Assembly: GCA_947167435.1 (NCBI GenBank)
Contig: CAMVIC010000011.1
Coordinates: 1-15,884 of the forward strand
Direction: 5' to 3'
DNA from: an uncultured Clostridia bacterium
GTDB lineage: Bacteria; Bacillota_A; Clostridia; Oscillospirales; Oscillospiraceae
Length of the DNA: 15,884 bases
Shown here: positions 1 to 6,367 of the stretch, in pieces
How positions within the stretch are numbered: the first letter of the stretch is position 1
Layout of the letters: each line of letters starts with the position of its first letter
Notes under the pieces: generated by a model
What the model was told of the DNA's origin: nothing
The model's database searches: none
Seen by the model: the letters and a program-made list of their open reading frames with translations, nothing else
Made by a program: the position numbers and the translations under genes

Positions 1-68
1 GTTGAATCATGTCCGCACACGCCGGGGGCGTGTGCATGAACCAGCCCGTAGAGACAGCTCACCTACTT

Positions 69-118
69 CATCACAAACAAGCGAGGCGTTCACAGGGGCG
101 ACTCACTTGTTTGTGATG
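69..118. repeat. Inverted repeat, 13-bp perfect arms
   Basis: CATCACAAACAAG at 69-81 is the exact reverse complement of 106-118, separated by 24 nt. After one mismatch (82/105) the stem can continue with 83-85/102-104 and 87-88/99-100, giving a long stem-loop. It lies in the gene-free left edge of the window. No adjacent U-tract marks it as a terminator. Confidence 0.8.
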
Positions 119-173
119 GTACTAACTGCGAACTCACGCGCCGACCAAGCGCAGCGCGATAAGCGCGTGTTTC

Positions 174-200
174 TCCATCAGGAACGCAGTTTCTGATGGA
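174..200. repeat. 11-bp stem-loop abutting the ulaG stop codon
   Basis: TCCATCAGGAA (174-184) pairs with TTTCTGATGGA (190-200) over 11 positions with one G-U pair and a 5-nt loop. It begins directly after the ulaG TGA (minus strand, 203-201), so it forms the start of the ulaG 3' untranslated region. The bases after it on the minus strand are GAGAAACACG, not U-rich, so it is more likely a transcript-stabilising or processing hairpin than an intrinsic terminator. Confidence 0.65.
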
Positions 201-1301
201 TCAGAGGCAGCTGCGGAAGGGGATGTTCTGGGGATGCTCGAAGCAGTCCTCAAAGCCCCGGCGATGGTGGAAGTACAGCTTGTCCTTGTCCTGGGGATAG
301 GTGTAGTGTCCGCCCACCTGCCAGAAGAAGGGATGGAACTTGTATTCGTTCCGGTCCTTCTTGAACTCGTACAGCAGATGAATCTCCTCGCAGTCGGGAG
401 CAAAGTTGGTCCACACGTCCCAGTGGATGGGAATGACCACCTTACACTTGAGGGCCTCTGCCATGCGCAGGATGTCCACCGAAGTCATCTTGTCCTGCAT
501 GCCCACGGGGTTCTCGCCAAAAGAGCCGAAGGCCACGTCTACGTCGTAGTCCTTGCCGTGCTTGGCAAAGTAGATGGAATAGTGGCTGTCGCCGGAGTGG
601 TAGATGTTGCCGCCCGGGGTCTTCAGCAGGTAGTTGACCGCCTTGTCGTCCATGTCCGTGGGGCAGATGCCGGTCAGCTCTTCCCGGTCGGGGCCGGTGG
701 AATCGGTGGTCACGATGCAGGTGCGGTCAAAGGAATCGAGCACTACGATCTCGATATCACCGATTTTGATCACGTCACCGGGCTTCACCACCCGGCAGCG
801 GTCTTCGGGTACGCCCCACTTCATCCAGGTCTCCACGCTCTTCAGCGGGCCGATGAAGGGCACGGGCACTTCCTTGCCGTTTTCAATGGTGGTCATCCCG
901 GACTGAATCACGTGGGCCGCCCACTCGGCGGACATGTGGTCCTGGTGGTAATGGGTGGCCAGCACCGCGTCCACGTGCTTGAAGGCGAAGGGGTCGCAGA
1001 CGAAGGGGATGTTGCGCAGGTTCGGCTGCATCAGCCGGCCGCCGCACATGTTGGCCATCTGATGACCCACCTTCATCTTGTTGTCGCCATGGGTGCGCTT
1101 GCCGTTTCCGTTCCAGAAGTCGATGGTGATGTTGGTGTTGCCCGGCGTCTTCATCCAGATGCCCGTGCAGCCAAGCCACCACATGGCCACGTTCCCCTCA
1201 GGGACAACTGCGTTCTCGATATCCTCGTTCAGCCAGGTACCCCACTCGGGGAAGGTGGACATGATCCAGCTCTCGCGGGTCATTTCAGAAATCTTACTCA
1301 T
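201..1301 (-). CDS. ulaG: L-ascorbate-6-phosphate lactonase, UlaG-type metallo-beta-lactamase fold
   Basis: This cytoplasmic enzyme opens the lactone ring of L-ascorbate 6-phosphate to 3-keto-L-gulonate 6-phosphate, the first step after PTS uptake of ascorbate. The 366 residues match UlaG from end to end (the E. coli protein is 354). Visible landmarks are the N-terminal TRESWIMSTFPEWGTWLNE stretch, WWLGCTGIW at about 41-49, the metal-binding HxHxDH signature H117-Y-H119-Q-D121-H122, MDDKAVNYL, HSGDSHYS and IPIHWD. The ATG at 1301 is preceded by a good GAGGAG site 6 nt upstream. The gene is divergent from a DeoR-family regulator, the usual arrangement for a regulated sugar-acid gene. Other ula genes (PTS, decarboxylase, epimerases) are not in the window. 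Weaker alternative: a related UlaG-like phosphodiester or lactone hydrolase with another substrate. Confidence 0.93.
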   Translation of the reverse strand: MSKISEMTRESWIMSTFPEWGTWLNEDIENAVVPEGNVAMWWLGCTGIWMKTPGNTNITIDFWNGNGKRTHGDNKMKVGHQMANMCGGRLMQPNLRNIPFVCDPFAFKHVDAVLATHYHQDHMSAEWAAHVIQSGMTTIENGKEVPVPFIGPLKSVETWMKWGVPEDRCRVVKPGDVIKIGDIEIVVLDSFDRTCIVTTDSTGPDREELTGICPTDMDDKAVNYLLKTPGGNIYHSGDSHYSIYFAKHGKDYDVDVAFGSFGENPVGMQDKMTSVDILRMAEALKCKVVIPIHWDVWTNFAPDCEEIHLLYEFKKDRNEYKFHPFFWQVGGHYTYPQDKDKLYFHHRRGFEDCFEHPQNIPFRSCL

Positions 1302-1348
1302 AGCGCTCTCCTCAAATAATTGAACTTTTGAAAAAACCGTCAGATTTC

Positions 1349-1374
1349 CTATACACCATAGACGCGGTGTATAG
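1349..1374. promoter_or_regulatory. Perfect 9-bp dyad, probable operator in the ulaG leader
   Basis: CTATACACC (1349-1357) and its exact complement GGTGTATAG (1366-1374) flank an 8-bp spacer. The dyad lies about 13-38 nt downstream of the predicted ulaG transcription start, a position where a bound repressor would block elongation or clearance. The adjacent DeoR-family protein is the obvious candidate ligand, which is inference. The dyad would also form an RNA hairpin in the leader. Confidence 0.5.
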
Positions 1375-1393
1375 ATTAATCAATTGCGTTCTT

Positions 1394-1423
1394 ATAATAT
1401 CACAGTATACCGAACATATTCAA
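1394..1423 (-). promoter_or_regulatory. Predicted promoter of ulaG
   Basis: On the minus strand, TTGAAT (plus coordinates 1418-1423) is followed after 18 bp by TATTAT (1394-1399). Transcription would start near 1387, leaving a leader of about 85 nt that contains the dyad at 1349-1374. Confidence 0.55.
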
Positions 1424-1462
1424 GATAATTTTATGATAAAAATAACATTTAAATGAATTTTT

Positions 1463-1499
1463 CCCCCGGTATTTTCACCAAATCTCCGGGGGGCTTTTT
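1463..1499 (+). terminator. Plus-oriented intrinsic terminator between two divergent genes
   Basis: CCCCCGG (1463-1469) pairs with CCGGGGG (1486-1492) across a 16-nt loop and is followed by GCTTTTT. On the minus strand the hairpin is followed by A residues, so the orientation is plus. No plus-strand gene lies upstream of it. It may end antisense transcription or a short RNA, or insulate the regulator promoter downstream. Confidence 0.6.
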
Positions 1500-1538
1500 G
1501 TTCAAACGTTCGATTTATAAGAAATATGCAAAAAAGGC

Positions 1539-1567
1539 GTGACTTTTTTGGGGGAATCCGCTAAAAT
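1539..1567 (+). promoter_or_regulatory. Predicted promoter of the DeoR-family regulator
   Basis: GTGACT (1539-1544) is followed after 17 bp by TAAAAT (1562-1567). The start point would be near 1574, about 75 nt before the chosen ATG at 1648. A near-palindrome TCAAACGTTCGA at 1502-1513 just upstream might be a regulator site, with low confidence. Confidence 0.5.
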
Positions 1568-1647
1568 GAACTCACGCATAACCATAAAATGAAAATGCGC
1601 TGTCGGATGTGATCAAATACGCGAATGTTTACTGGGTGAGGTGCCGC

Positions 1648-2412
1648 ATGAATCGCAAGAAATCGGATATCGAACGCCGACGGAACGCCCTGCTGGAGAT
1701 GATCCGGCAGACCAACGGCGAGCATTTGGACGTGGAACAGGTGGCGGCGCTGCTGGGCGTCTCGCCCGTGACGCTGCGACGGGATCTGACCGCGCTGAAG
1801 GAGGACGGACTGGTTACCCGGGGCTACGGCAAGGTGGCGCCGGTGGAGCACAGCGACCTGAGCATCACCACAACCGTCCCCGACGTGCTCAACCGCATCG
1901 CAATGCGGGCGGCCCGCTTCGTAGAGGAGGGGGATATCATCCTGCTCAACACCAGCCGCACGGCGCTGCAGATGCTGCGCTATATCGAGGCGCCAAACGT
2001 CACGGTGGTCACCAACAACGTTCTGGCCATCAATTCGCCCCACCGCAGCGACATGTCGCTGATCCTCACCGGCGGCGAGGTGCGCTATCCCAAATACGCC
2101 ATGGTGGGCGACGTGGCCCAGCGCACGCTCCAGAGCATGAAAGCCACCAAGGCCTTTCTGGGATGCAGCGGCCTGTCCCTGGAATCGGGGATGACCACGG
2201 AGTATTTTTCCGAGGTGGGCATCAACAGCCTGATGCTCTCCCAGCTCAGCGGGCAGGTGTATATGCTGGCGGGGCACACCAAGCTGGGGCGCAACTCCAA
2301 CTTCTCCAGCGGAGATATCCGGCTGATCGGCAACCTGATTACCGACCGGGGCGCTAACCCGGAGCTGGTTCAGCGCTTCCGGGACGCGGGACTGCAGGTT
2401 TACCTGGTCTGA
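1648..2412 (+). CDS. DeoR-family transcriptional regulator
   Basis: This is a DNA-binding repressor of the DeoR/GlpR type, about 254 residues and typical of the family. Residues about 20-60 form the winged helix-turn-helix (LDVEQVAALLGVSPVTLRRD followed by LTALKEDGLVTRGYG). The C-terminal part is the ISOCOT-like sugar-phosphate sensor with the hallmarks VTNN, LTGGEVR and FLGCSGLSLESGMTT. I chose the ATG at 1648 because GTGAGGTG precedes it at proper spacing and DeoR proteins normally begin just before the ERR helix; an in-frame GTG at 1609 would add 13 residues and lacks a ribosome site. It is divergent from ulaG, which suggests that it senses an ascorbate-pathway intermediate, as UlaR does, but sequence alone does not prove orthology to UlaR. 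A strong terminator follows. Confidence 0.88.
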   Translation: MNRKKSDIERRRNALLEMIRQTNGEHLDVEQVAALLGVSPVTLRRDLTALKEDGLVTRGYGKVAPVEHSDLSITTTVPDVLNRIAMRAARFVEEGDIILLNTSRTALQMLRYIEAPNVTVVTNNVLAINSPHRSDMSLILTGGEVRYPKYAMVGDVAQRTLQSMKATKAFLGCSGLSLESGMTTEYFSEVGINSLMLSQLSGQVYMLAGHTKLGRNSNFSSGDIRLIGNLITDRGANPELVQRFRDAGLQVYLV

Positions 2413-2489
2413 GCCTGGATTTCCGCCTTCCGCAATTCAGAATCTCCCCGGCCCCGCCGCGCCGCAAAGCGGCGGACAATCCGGATTAT

Positions 2490-2538
2490 AAGGCGCTGTC
2501 TCTGGCTGCTTCGGCAGCTGCAGAGGCGGCGCCTTTTT
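2490..2538 (+). terminator. Intrinsic terminator of the regulator gene
   Basis: AGGCGC (2491-2496) pairs with GCGCCT (2529-2534), and an inner stem GCTGC-TTCG-GCAGC with flanking CTCTG/CAGAG fills the middle. Five T residues at 2534-2538 complete a Rho-independent terminator. Confidence 0.8.
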
Positions 2539-2567
2539 CGCGGCGTGACCGGCGGAAGGGGAAGGGC

Positions 2568-2596
2568 TTGAGTCACTGCGGGAATAATGATATAAT
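2568..2596 (+). promoter_or_regulatory. Predicted promoter of the acyltransferase operon
   Basis: TTGAGT (2568-2573) and a perfect TATAAT (2591-2596) are separated by 17 bp, with a predicted start near 2603. This is one of the strongest sigma-A-like promoters in the window. Confidence 0.75.
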
Positions 2597-2615
2597 ATAA
2601 TTTCAAAGCGACCGG

Positions 2616-2636
2616 GCGCGGCCTCAGGGGCCGCGC
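2616..2636 (+). promoter_or_regulatory. GC-rich 5' leader hairpin next to the ribosome site
   Basis: GCGCGGCC (2616-2623) pairs exactly with GGCCGCGC (2629-2636) around the loop TCAGG. It lies wholly in the short leader and ends one base before the GGAAGGA ribosome site. It could stabilise the message or influence ribosome access. It has no T-run and is not a terminator. Confidence 0.55.
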
Positions 2637-2649
2637 GGGAAGGAAAAAT

Positions 2650-3918
2650 ATGCAGAAGAAATGGTATCGGCTGGACACGGCGGCGCTTATCTTCCCGGCC
2701 ATCACCCGGCGGGACTGGAGCAACGCCTTCCGCGTCTCGGCCACGCTGAGCGAGCCGGTGGACCCGGAGCTGCTGCAGAGGGCCACGGACGATCTGCGGC
2801 GGCGCTTCCCCTCTTACTTTGTCACCCTGCGCAAGGGGGTTTTCTGGTACTATCTGGAGGAGAGCGACAGACCGGTGCAGGTGCAGAGGGATTACGCCTA
2901 TCCGCTCACCTTTATGAGCAGCCGGGAGCTGCGGAGAAACTGCCTGCGGGTACTCTATTATAAAAATCGGATTGCCGTGGAATGCTTTCACGCCCTGACC
3001 GACGGGCGCGGCGGCTGCGTCTTCCTCTGCAATCTGACGGCGCGCTATCTGGAGCTGAAATACGGCCTGACCATCCCCCGGGAGGGCATGCTGCGGGACC
3101 TGGACCGGAAAGCGCCGCCGGAGGAGCTGGAGGACAGCTTTTTGAAAAATGCGGCCCCGGTGGCCGCCGGGCGGAAGGAGCCGGCCTCCTATCATCTGCA
3201 CGGGAGCCCGGAGCCCGGCGGGTTTCGGAATCTGACCACCGGCATCGTGGACACCCGGGCCCTGCTGGACACGGCCCACGGCTTCCGGGTGTCTGTCACG
3301 GGGCTGCTTGCCGGCGTCATGGCCGAGAGCATCATCGCCATGCAGGACGCGGAGCGGCCGAAGAAATGGCAGCGGCCGGTGAAAATCACCATCCCCGTGG
3401 ACCTGCGCAGACTCTACGGCAGCAGCACCCTGCGGAATTTTTCCCTGGTTCTGAACGTGGGCGCGGACCCGCGCTATGGGGAGTACAGTCTGGAGCAGCT
3501 GTGCCGGACCATCTATCATCAGCTCTGCGCCTATGCCACGCCCCAGAACATGGCGGGCATGATCGCGGCAAACGTGCAGCCCCAGCAGCTCATCCCCCTG
3601 CGCCTTGCGCCGGTGGGGGTGAAAAATCTGGTGATGGACGCGGTGTACCGCCGCAGCGGCGAGAGCGGCGGCAGCCTGAACATCTCCAATCTGGGCCAGA
3701 TCACACTGCCGGAGATCATGCAGCCCTATGTGAAGCGGATGGAATTCATCATCGGCCCTCAGCGCAGCTACCCCAACAACTGCTCCGTGCTGAGCTACGG
3801 CGGAAAAACCTATATCAACATGATTCGCAATATCCGGGAATCCGAGCTGGAGCGGCGCTTTTTCTCCAGGCTTGTGGAGCTGGGCATCCCGGTGGAAATT
3901 GAGAGCAACAGGAGATAA
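2650..3918 (+). CDS. Condensation/alcohol-acetyltransferase-like acyltransferase
   Basis: This 422-residue protein belongs by motif to the chloramphenicol-acetyltransferase-like superfamily (PapA5, NRPS condensation and alcohol O-acetyltransferase type). These enzymes move an acyl group from CoA or a carrier to a hydroxyl or amine. The key motif HxxxDG is clear: H114-A-L-T-D118-G119. The N-terminus WYRLDTAALIFPA and the later NISNLGQI stretch are typical of the clostridial 'alcohol acetyltransferase' annotations. No signal peptide or membrane segment is evident. The ATG at 2650 follows GGAAGGA. The gene opens an operon: the next gene starts 3 nt after its stop, with its ribosome site inside the end of this frame. 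The acyl donor and acceptor are unknown; the membrane-protein neighbour suggests a lipid or envelope acceptor, which is inference. Confidence 0.75.
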   Translation: MQKKWYRLDTAALIFPAITRRDWSNAFRVSATLSEPVDPELLQRATDDLRRRFPSYFVTLRKGVFWYYLEESDRPVQVQRDYAYPLTFMSSRELRRNCLRVLYYKNRIAVECFHALTDGRGGCVFLCNLTARYLELKYGLTIPREGMLRDLDRKAPPEELEDSFLKNAAPVAAGRKEPASYHLHGSPEPGGFRNLTTGIVDTRALLDTAHGFRVSVTGLLAGVMAESIIAMQDAERPKKWQRPVKITIPVDLRRLYGSSTLRNFSLVLNVGADPRYGEYSLEQLCRTIYHQLCAYATPQNMAGMIAANVQPQQLIPLRLAPVGVKNLVMDAVYRRSGESGGSLNISNLGQITLPEIMQPYVKRMEFIIGPQRSYPNNCSVLSYGGKTYINMIRNIRESELERRFFSRLVELGIPVEIESNRR

Positions 3919-3921
3919 GCC

Positions 3922-4608
3922 ATGTATTGTGTAAAATGCGGCGTAAAGCTGCAGGAGGGGACCGAGCGCTGTCCTCTGTGCGACACGCCCGTCTGGAACC
4001 CGGAGCAGAGCATGGGGGAGCGCAGCTATCCCGACACCATGCCCAAGCAGCACCGGGAGTCTGACCTGGCGGGGGCTTTGGCCATGACCATACTCTGCAC
4101 GGTTGCCGTCATGGTCACGCTGACGGTCTGCTTCAAGCTGTACGGCCGGCTTCAGTGGGGCGGATACGTGATCTTCGGGATCTGCCTTTTCTACGTGATA
4201 GCCGTGCTGCCCGGCTGGTTTCGCCAGCCGAAGGGGGAAATCTTTGTGCCGGTGGACCACGTGGCAGTGGCCTTTTACGTGCTGTATATCTGCCTGAAAA
4301 CCGGCGGACACTGGTTCATGAGCTTCGCCTTCCCCGTGATTCTGGCAAGCTGCCTGCTGAGTACGGCCATGATCTGCCTGCTGAAATACGTTCGGGGCGG
4401 CCGCCTGTTTATCCTCGGCGGCTTTTTGTTGCTGCTGGGCGGCTTTACCGTACTGGTGGAGTTCTTCCAGCACCTGAGCTTCGGCGCGGAAATGTTCCGC
4501 TGGAGCCTGTATTCGCTGACGGGCTTCGGCACGGCGGGACTTTTCCTGCTGGTGGCGGGCATGATTCCCGGGCTGCGCCACAACCTGAGAAAACGCTTCT
4601 TTTTCTGA
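3922..4608 (+). CDS. Zinc-ribbon multi-pass membrane protein, DUF6320-like
   Basis: This 228-residue protein begins with a zinc ribbon, C3-x2-C6 and C17-P-L-C20, followed by a polar linker. About five or six hydrophobic segments follow, roughly at residues 50-72, 77-97, 112-124, 131-152, 155-177 and 193-214. This matches proteins annotated DUF6320, which I recall occurring beside such acyltransferases; no biochemical function is known to me. The AGGAGA ribosome site overlaps the preceding stop and the ATG lies 3 nt after it, so translation is probably coupled. The hydrolase gene starts 9 nt downstream. The ribbon would face the cytoplasm if the N-terminus is inside, and could dock the acyltransferase at the membrane; that role is inference. 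Confidence 0.72.
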   Translation: MYCVKCGVKLQEGTERCPLCDTPVWNPEQSMGERSYPDTMPKQHRESDLAGALAMTILCTVAVMVTLTVCFKLYGRLQWGGYVIFGICLFYVIAVLPGWFRQPKGEIFVPVDHVAVAFYVLYICLKTGGHWFMSFAFPVILASCLLSTAMICLLKYVRGGRLFILGGFLLLLGGFTVLVEFFQHLSFGAEMFRWSLYSLTGFGTAGLFLLVAGMIPGLRHNLRKRFFF

Positions 4609-4617
4609 GGAACCGCC

Positions 4618-5457
4618 ATGTCGAAACATCTGTTTATCACCGAAAGACGCAGCATCCCGGTGGGAAGGCACAGCATCAAGCTCCTGATTCTCCGGCCGCT
4701 GGAGAGCCGGCAGGAAAAGGTGCCGGGGGTGCTGTGGGTCCATGGCGGCGGCTATCAGTCCGGCTCGGCCAAGGACATCTTTGCCACACGGGCCCTGTCC
4801 CTGGTGGTAAAGTTCGGCGCGGTGCTGGTGGCACCGAACTACCGTCTGTCAAAAAAGCACCCCTATCCCGCGGCGCTCCACGACTGCTATGCGGCGCTGC
4901 TGTACCTGAAGGAGCACGCGGAGGAGCTTGGCGTCCGCTCCGACCAGATCATGGTGGGCGGCGAGAGCGCCGGCGGCGGCATGGCGGCGGCGCTGTGCAT
5001 GCTGGCGCATGACCGGCGGGAGGTGAACATCGCCTTCCAGATGCCGCTTTATCCCATGCTGGACGACCGGGACACCCTGTCCTCCCGGGACAATCACGCC
5101 CCCAACTGGAACACCAAACGCAACCATAAGGCCTGGAAACGCTAGCTGCGGGAGGCCTACGGCACGGATATCGTCTCCTGCTACGCGGCCCCGGCCCGGC
5201 GGGAGGACTATCGGGGACTTCCACCCTGCTATACCTTCGTGGGCGATATCGAGCCCTTCTATCAGGAGACCGTGGACTACGTCCGCCATCTGCAGGAGGC
5301 GGGGATTGCGGCAGCCGTGGACGTATATCCGGACTGGTTTCACGCCTATGACCTGTTTTTCCCCGCCAAAAAGATCGTGCGGGAGGCCATCGGCCGCTTT
5401 GAGGAACAGTATCAGTACGCGGCCTCCCACTATTTCGCCCCTCAGAACGAACCATAA
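4618..5457 (+). pseudogene. Alpha/beta hydrolase (esterase/lipase) interrupted by an in-frame TAG
   Basis: The frame encodes a 279-residue alpha/beta hydrolase of the HGGG (hormone-sensitive-lipase-like) class, but codon 176 (5143-5145) is TAG. Before the stop lie the oxyanion motif H42-G-G-G45 and the nucleophile elbow G115-E-S117-A-G119. After it, in the same frame, lie the likely acid D210 (in VGDIEPFY) and the histidine H242 (in YPDWFHAYD). The truncated 175-residue product would therefore lack two of the three triad residues. The surrounding protein is otherwise intact. The stop stands where I would expect a Tyr in relatives (WKxYL), so TAC/TAT to TAG by one base is the simplest route. 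GAGGA precedes the ATG, 9 nt after the previous stop. Alternatives are sequencing error, suppression, or an internal restart at GTG 5239. Confidence 0.82.
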
Positions 5458-5478
5458 AAGAGAAAAGGAAGGAAAACC

Positions 5479-6267
5479 ATGGACCAGAAACTGGCAGGCA
5501 GGATCTGCGACGCCGTCATGGCGGCGGAGCAGGAGGCGGCGGAGCTGATTCTTCACGCTCACGGCATCCTGGCCGAGAACAAAACCGACCACCGCAACGT
5601 GGTCACCGAATACGACCGACGCGTACAGGAGCTGCTGATGCAGCGGCTGCGGTCTGCCGTGCCCGGCGCCCGCTTTTTCTGCGAGGAGAGCAATCAGCAG
5701 GATGAACTGGACGCGGAGCACGTGTTCATCATCGACCCCATCGACGGCACCATGAATTTCGTGCGGGGCTTCCAGCACAGCTGCATCTCCGTGGGCTATC
5801 TCCACCGGGGAGAGCTCTGGGTCGGCGCCGTGTGCAACCCCTATCTGCAGGAGATGTTTCACGCGGTGCGCGGCGGGGGCGCCTTCCTCAACGGCCGCCC
5901 CATTCACGTGGACCCGGCGCCCCTGTCGGAGGCGGTGGTCTGTGCGGGTACCTCCCCCTATCGCAGCGACCTGACAGGGCGTACCTTCCGCATCATGGAG
6001 AAGGTGTATCGGGCCAGCCTGGATATCCGGCGGGAGGGCTCGGCGGCGCTGGACCTGTGCAGCGTGGCGGCAGGACGGGCGGGCCTCTTCTTTGAGCTGG
6101 AGCTGTCTCTCTGGGACTATGCGGCGGGCATGCTGCTGGTGCAGGAGGCGGGCGGCCTCTGCTGCGGCGTGGATGGGGAAGAGCTGCCGTTGGACGGCGG
6201 CAAGCACCCGACGCTGGCCGGCGGCAGGCAGGCGGTGGCGGATTTCCTGGCACTGGATTTTTCTTAA
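5479..6267 (+). CDS. Inositol-monophosphatase-family protein
   Basis: This 262-residue Mg2+-dependent, Li+-sensitive-type phosphatase dephosphorylates inositol phosphates or related sugar phosphates in the cytoplasm. All family signatures are present: E69-E70 (FFCEES), the motif D86-P-I-D89-G-T-M-N-F and, near the C-terminus, W212-D213-Y-A-A-G. Length is normal for SuhB/IMPase proteins. The start ATG follows AAGGAAGG at good spacing. It lies 21 nt after the end of the broken hydrolase frame and is probably in the same transcript. In this context it could serve a phosphoinositide-like or sugar-phosphate step, but family members have varied substrates (including fructose-1,6-bisphosphate and PAP), so the true substrate is open. 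Confidence 0.88.
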   Translation: MDQKLAGRICDAVMAAEQEAAELILHAHGILAENKTDHRNVVTEYDRRVQELLMQRLRSAVPGARFFCEESNQQDELDAEHVFIIDPIDGTMNFVRGFQHSCISVGYLHRGELWVGAVCNPYLQEMFHAVRGGGAFLNGRPIHVDPAPLSEAVVCAGTSPYRSDLTGRTFRIMEKVYRASLDIRREGSAALDLCSVAAGRAGLFFELELSLWDYAAGMLLVQEAGGLCCGVDGEELPLDGGKHPTLAGGRQAVADFLALDFS

Positions 6268-6282
6268 GAATTCCCAAAGCCC

Positions 6283-6311
6283 TTGACAAAACAGGTCGAA
6301 CGCGTTAGACT
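6283..6311 (+). promoter_or_regulatory. Predicted promoter of the BlaI/BlaR1-type operon
   Basis: A consensus TTGACA (6283-6288) is followed after 17 bp by TAGACT (6306-6311), with a start near 6318. The spacer and -10 box are covered by the first operator dyad. Confidence 0.8.
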
Positions 6312-6338
6312 CGCATTAGGTTTAACGCGTTCGACCTG
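6292..6338. promoter_or_regulatory. Paired BlaI-type operators in a 16-bp inverted repeat
   Basis: CAGGTCGAACGCGTTA (6292-6307) is repeated exactly in inverted orientation at 6323-6338 with 15 bp between. Each half is itself nearly palindromic: GTCGAACGCGTTAGAC at 6295-6310 and GTTTAACGCGTTCGAC at 6320-6335, centres 25 bp apart. The first overlaps the promoter spacer and -10 box; the second lies at the transcription start. This is the expected layout for a dimeric repressor encoded just downstream. The core AACGCGTT differs from the TACA/TGTA operators known for staphylococcal BlaI/MecI. Confidence 0.85.
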
Positions 6339-6367
6339 ATTTGCTTTTTCAGTATCGGGAGGTGCCT

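Larger units (their letters stand above)
1..200. other. Non-coding stretch with four successive stem-loops
   Basis: I see no convincing gene here. The stretch carries inverted repeats at 15-23/27-35 (GCACACGCC, 3-nt loop), 69-81/106-118, 135-141/163-169 (CACGCGC) and 174-184/190-200. None is followed by a T-run on either strand, so a plain terminator does not explain them. The last hairpin abuts the stop codon of the minus-strand ulaG at 201. A TTG-initiated open frame over 2-196 has the composition of a chance frame and runs through all the hairpins. It could be a structured RNA, the end of a mobile element cut by the window edge, or the ulaG 3' untranslated region. I do not recognise a known RNA family. 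Confidence 0.5.

Noticed and set aside
2..196. TTG-started frame at the left edge
   Set aside because: No ribosome site, no motif, and it runs through four stem-loops that better explain the sequence.
2437..4743. A very long open frame on the minus strand opposite the acyltransferase and membrane-protein genes
   Set aside because: It is a shadow of GC-rich codon usage: its product is a His/Gln/Arg/Ala-rich chain without domains, while the plus strand has motifs, ribosome sites and a promoter. The same holds for other long antisense frames.
5143..5145. TAG read as pyrrolysine or a reassigned codon
   Set aside because: The BlaR1-type gene ends with TAG as an ordinary stop, no pyl genes are in view and there is no reason for pyrrolysine in this hydrolase. 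A nonsense change or sequence error is simpler.
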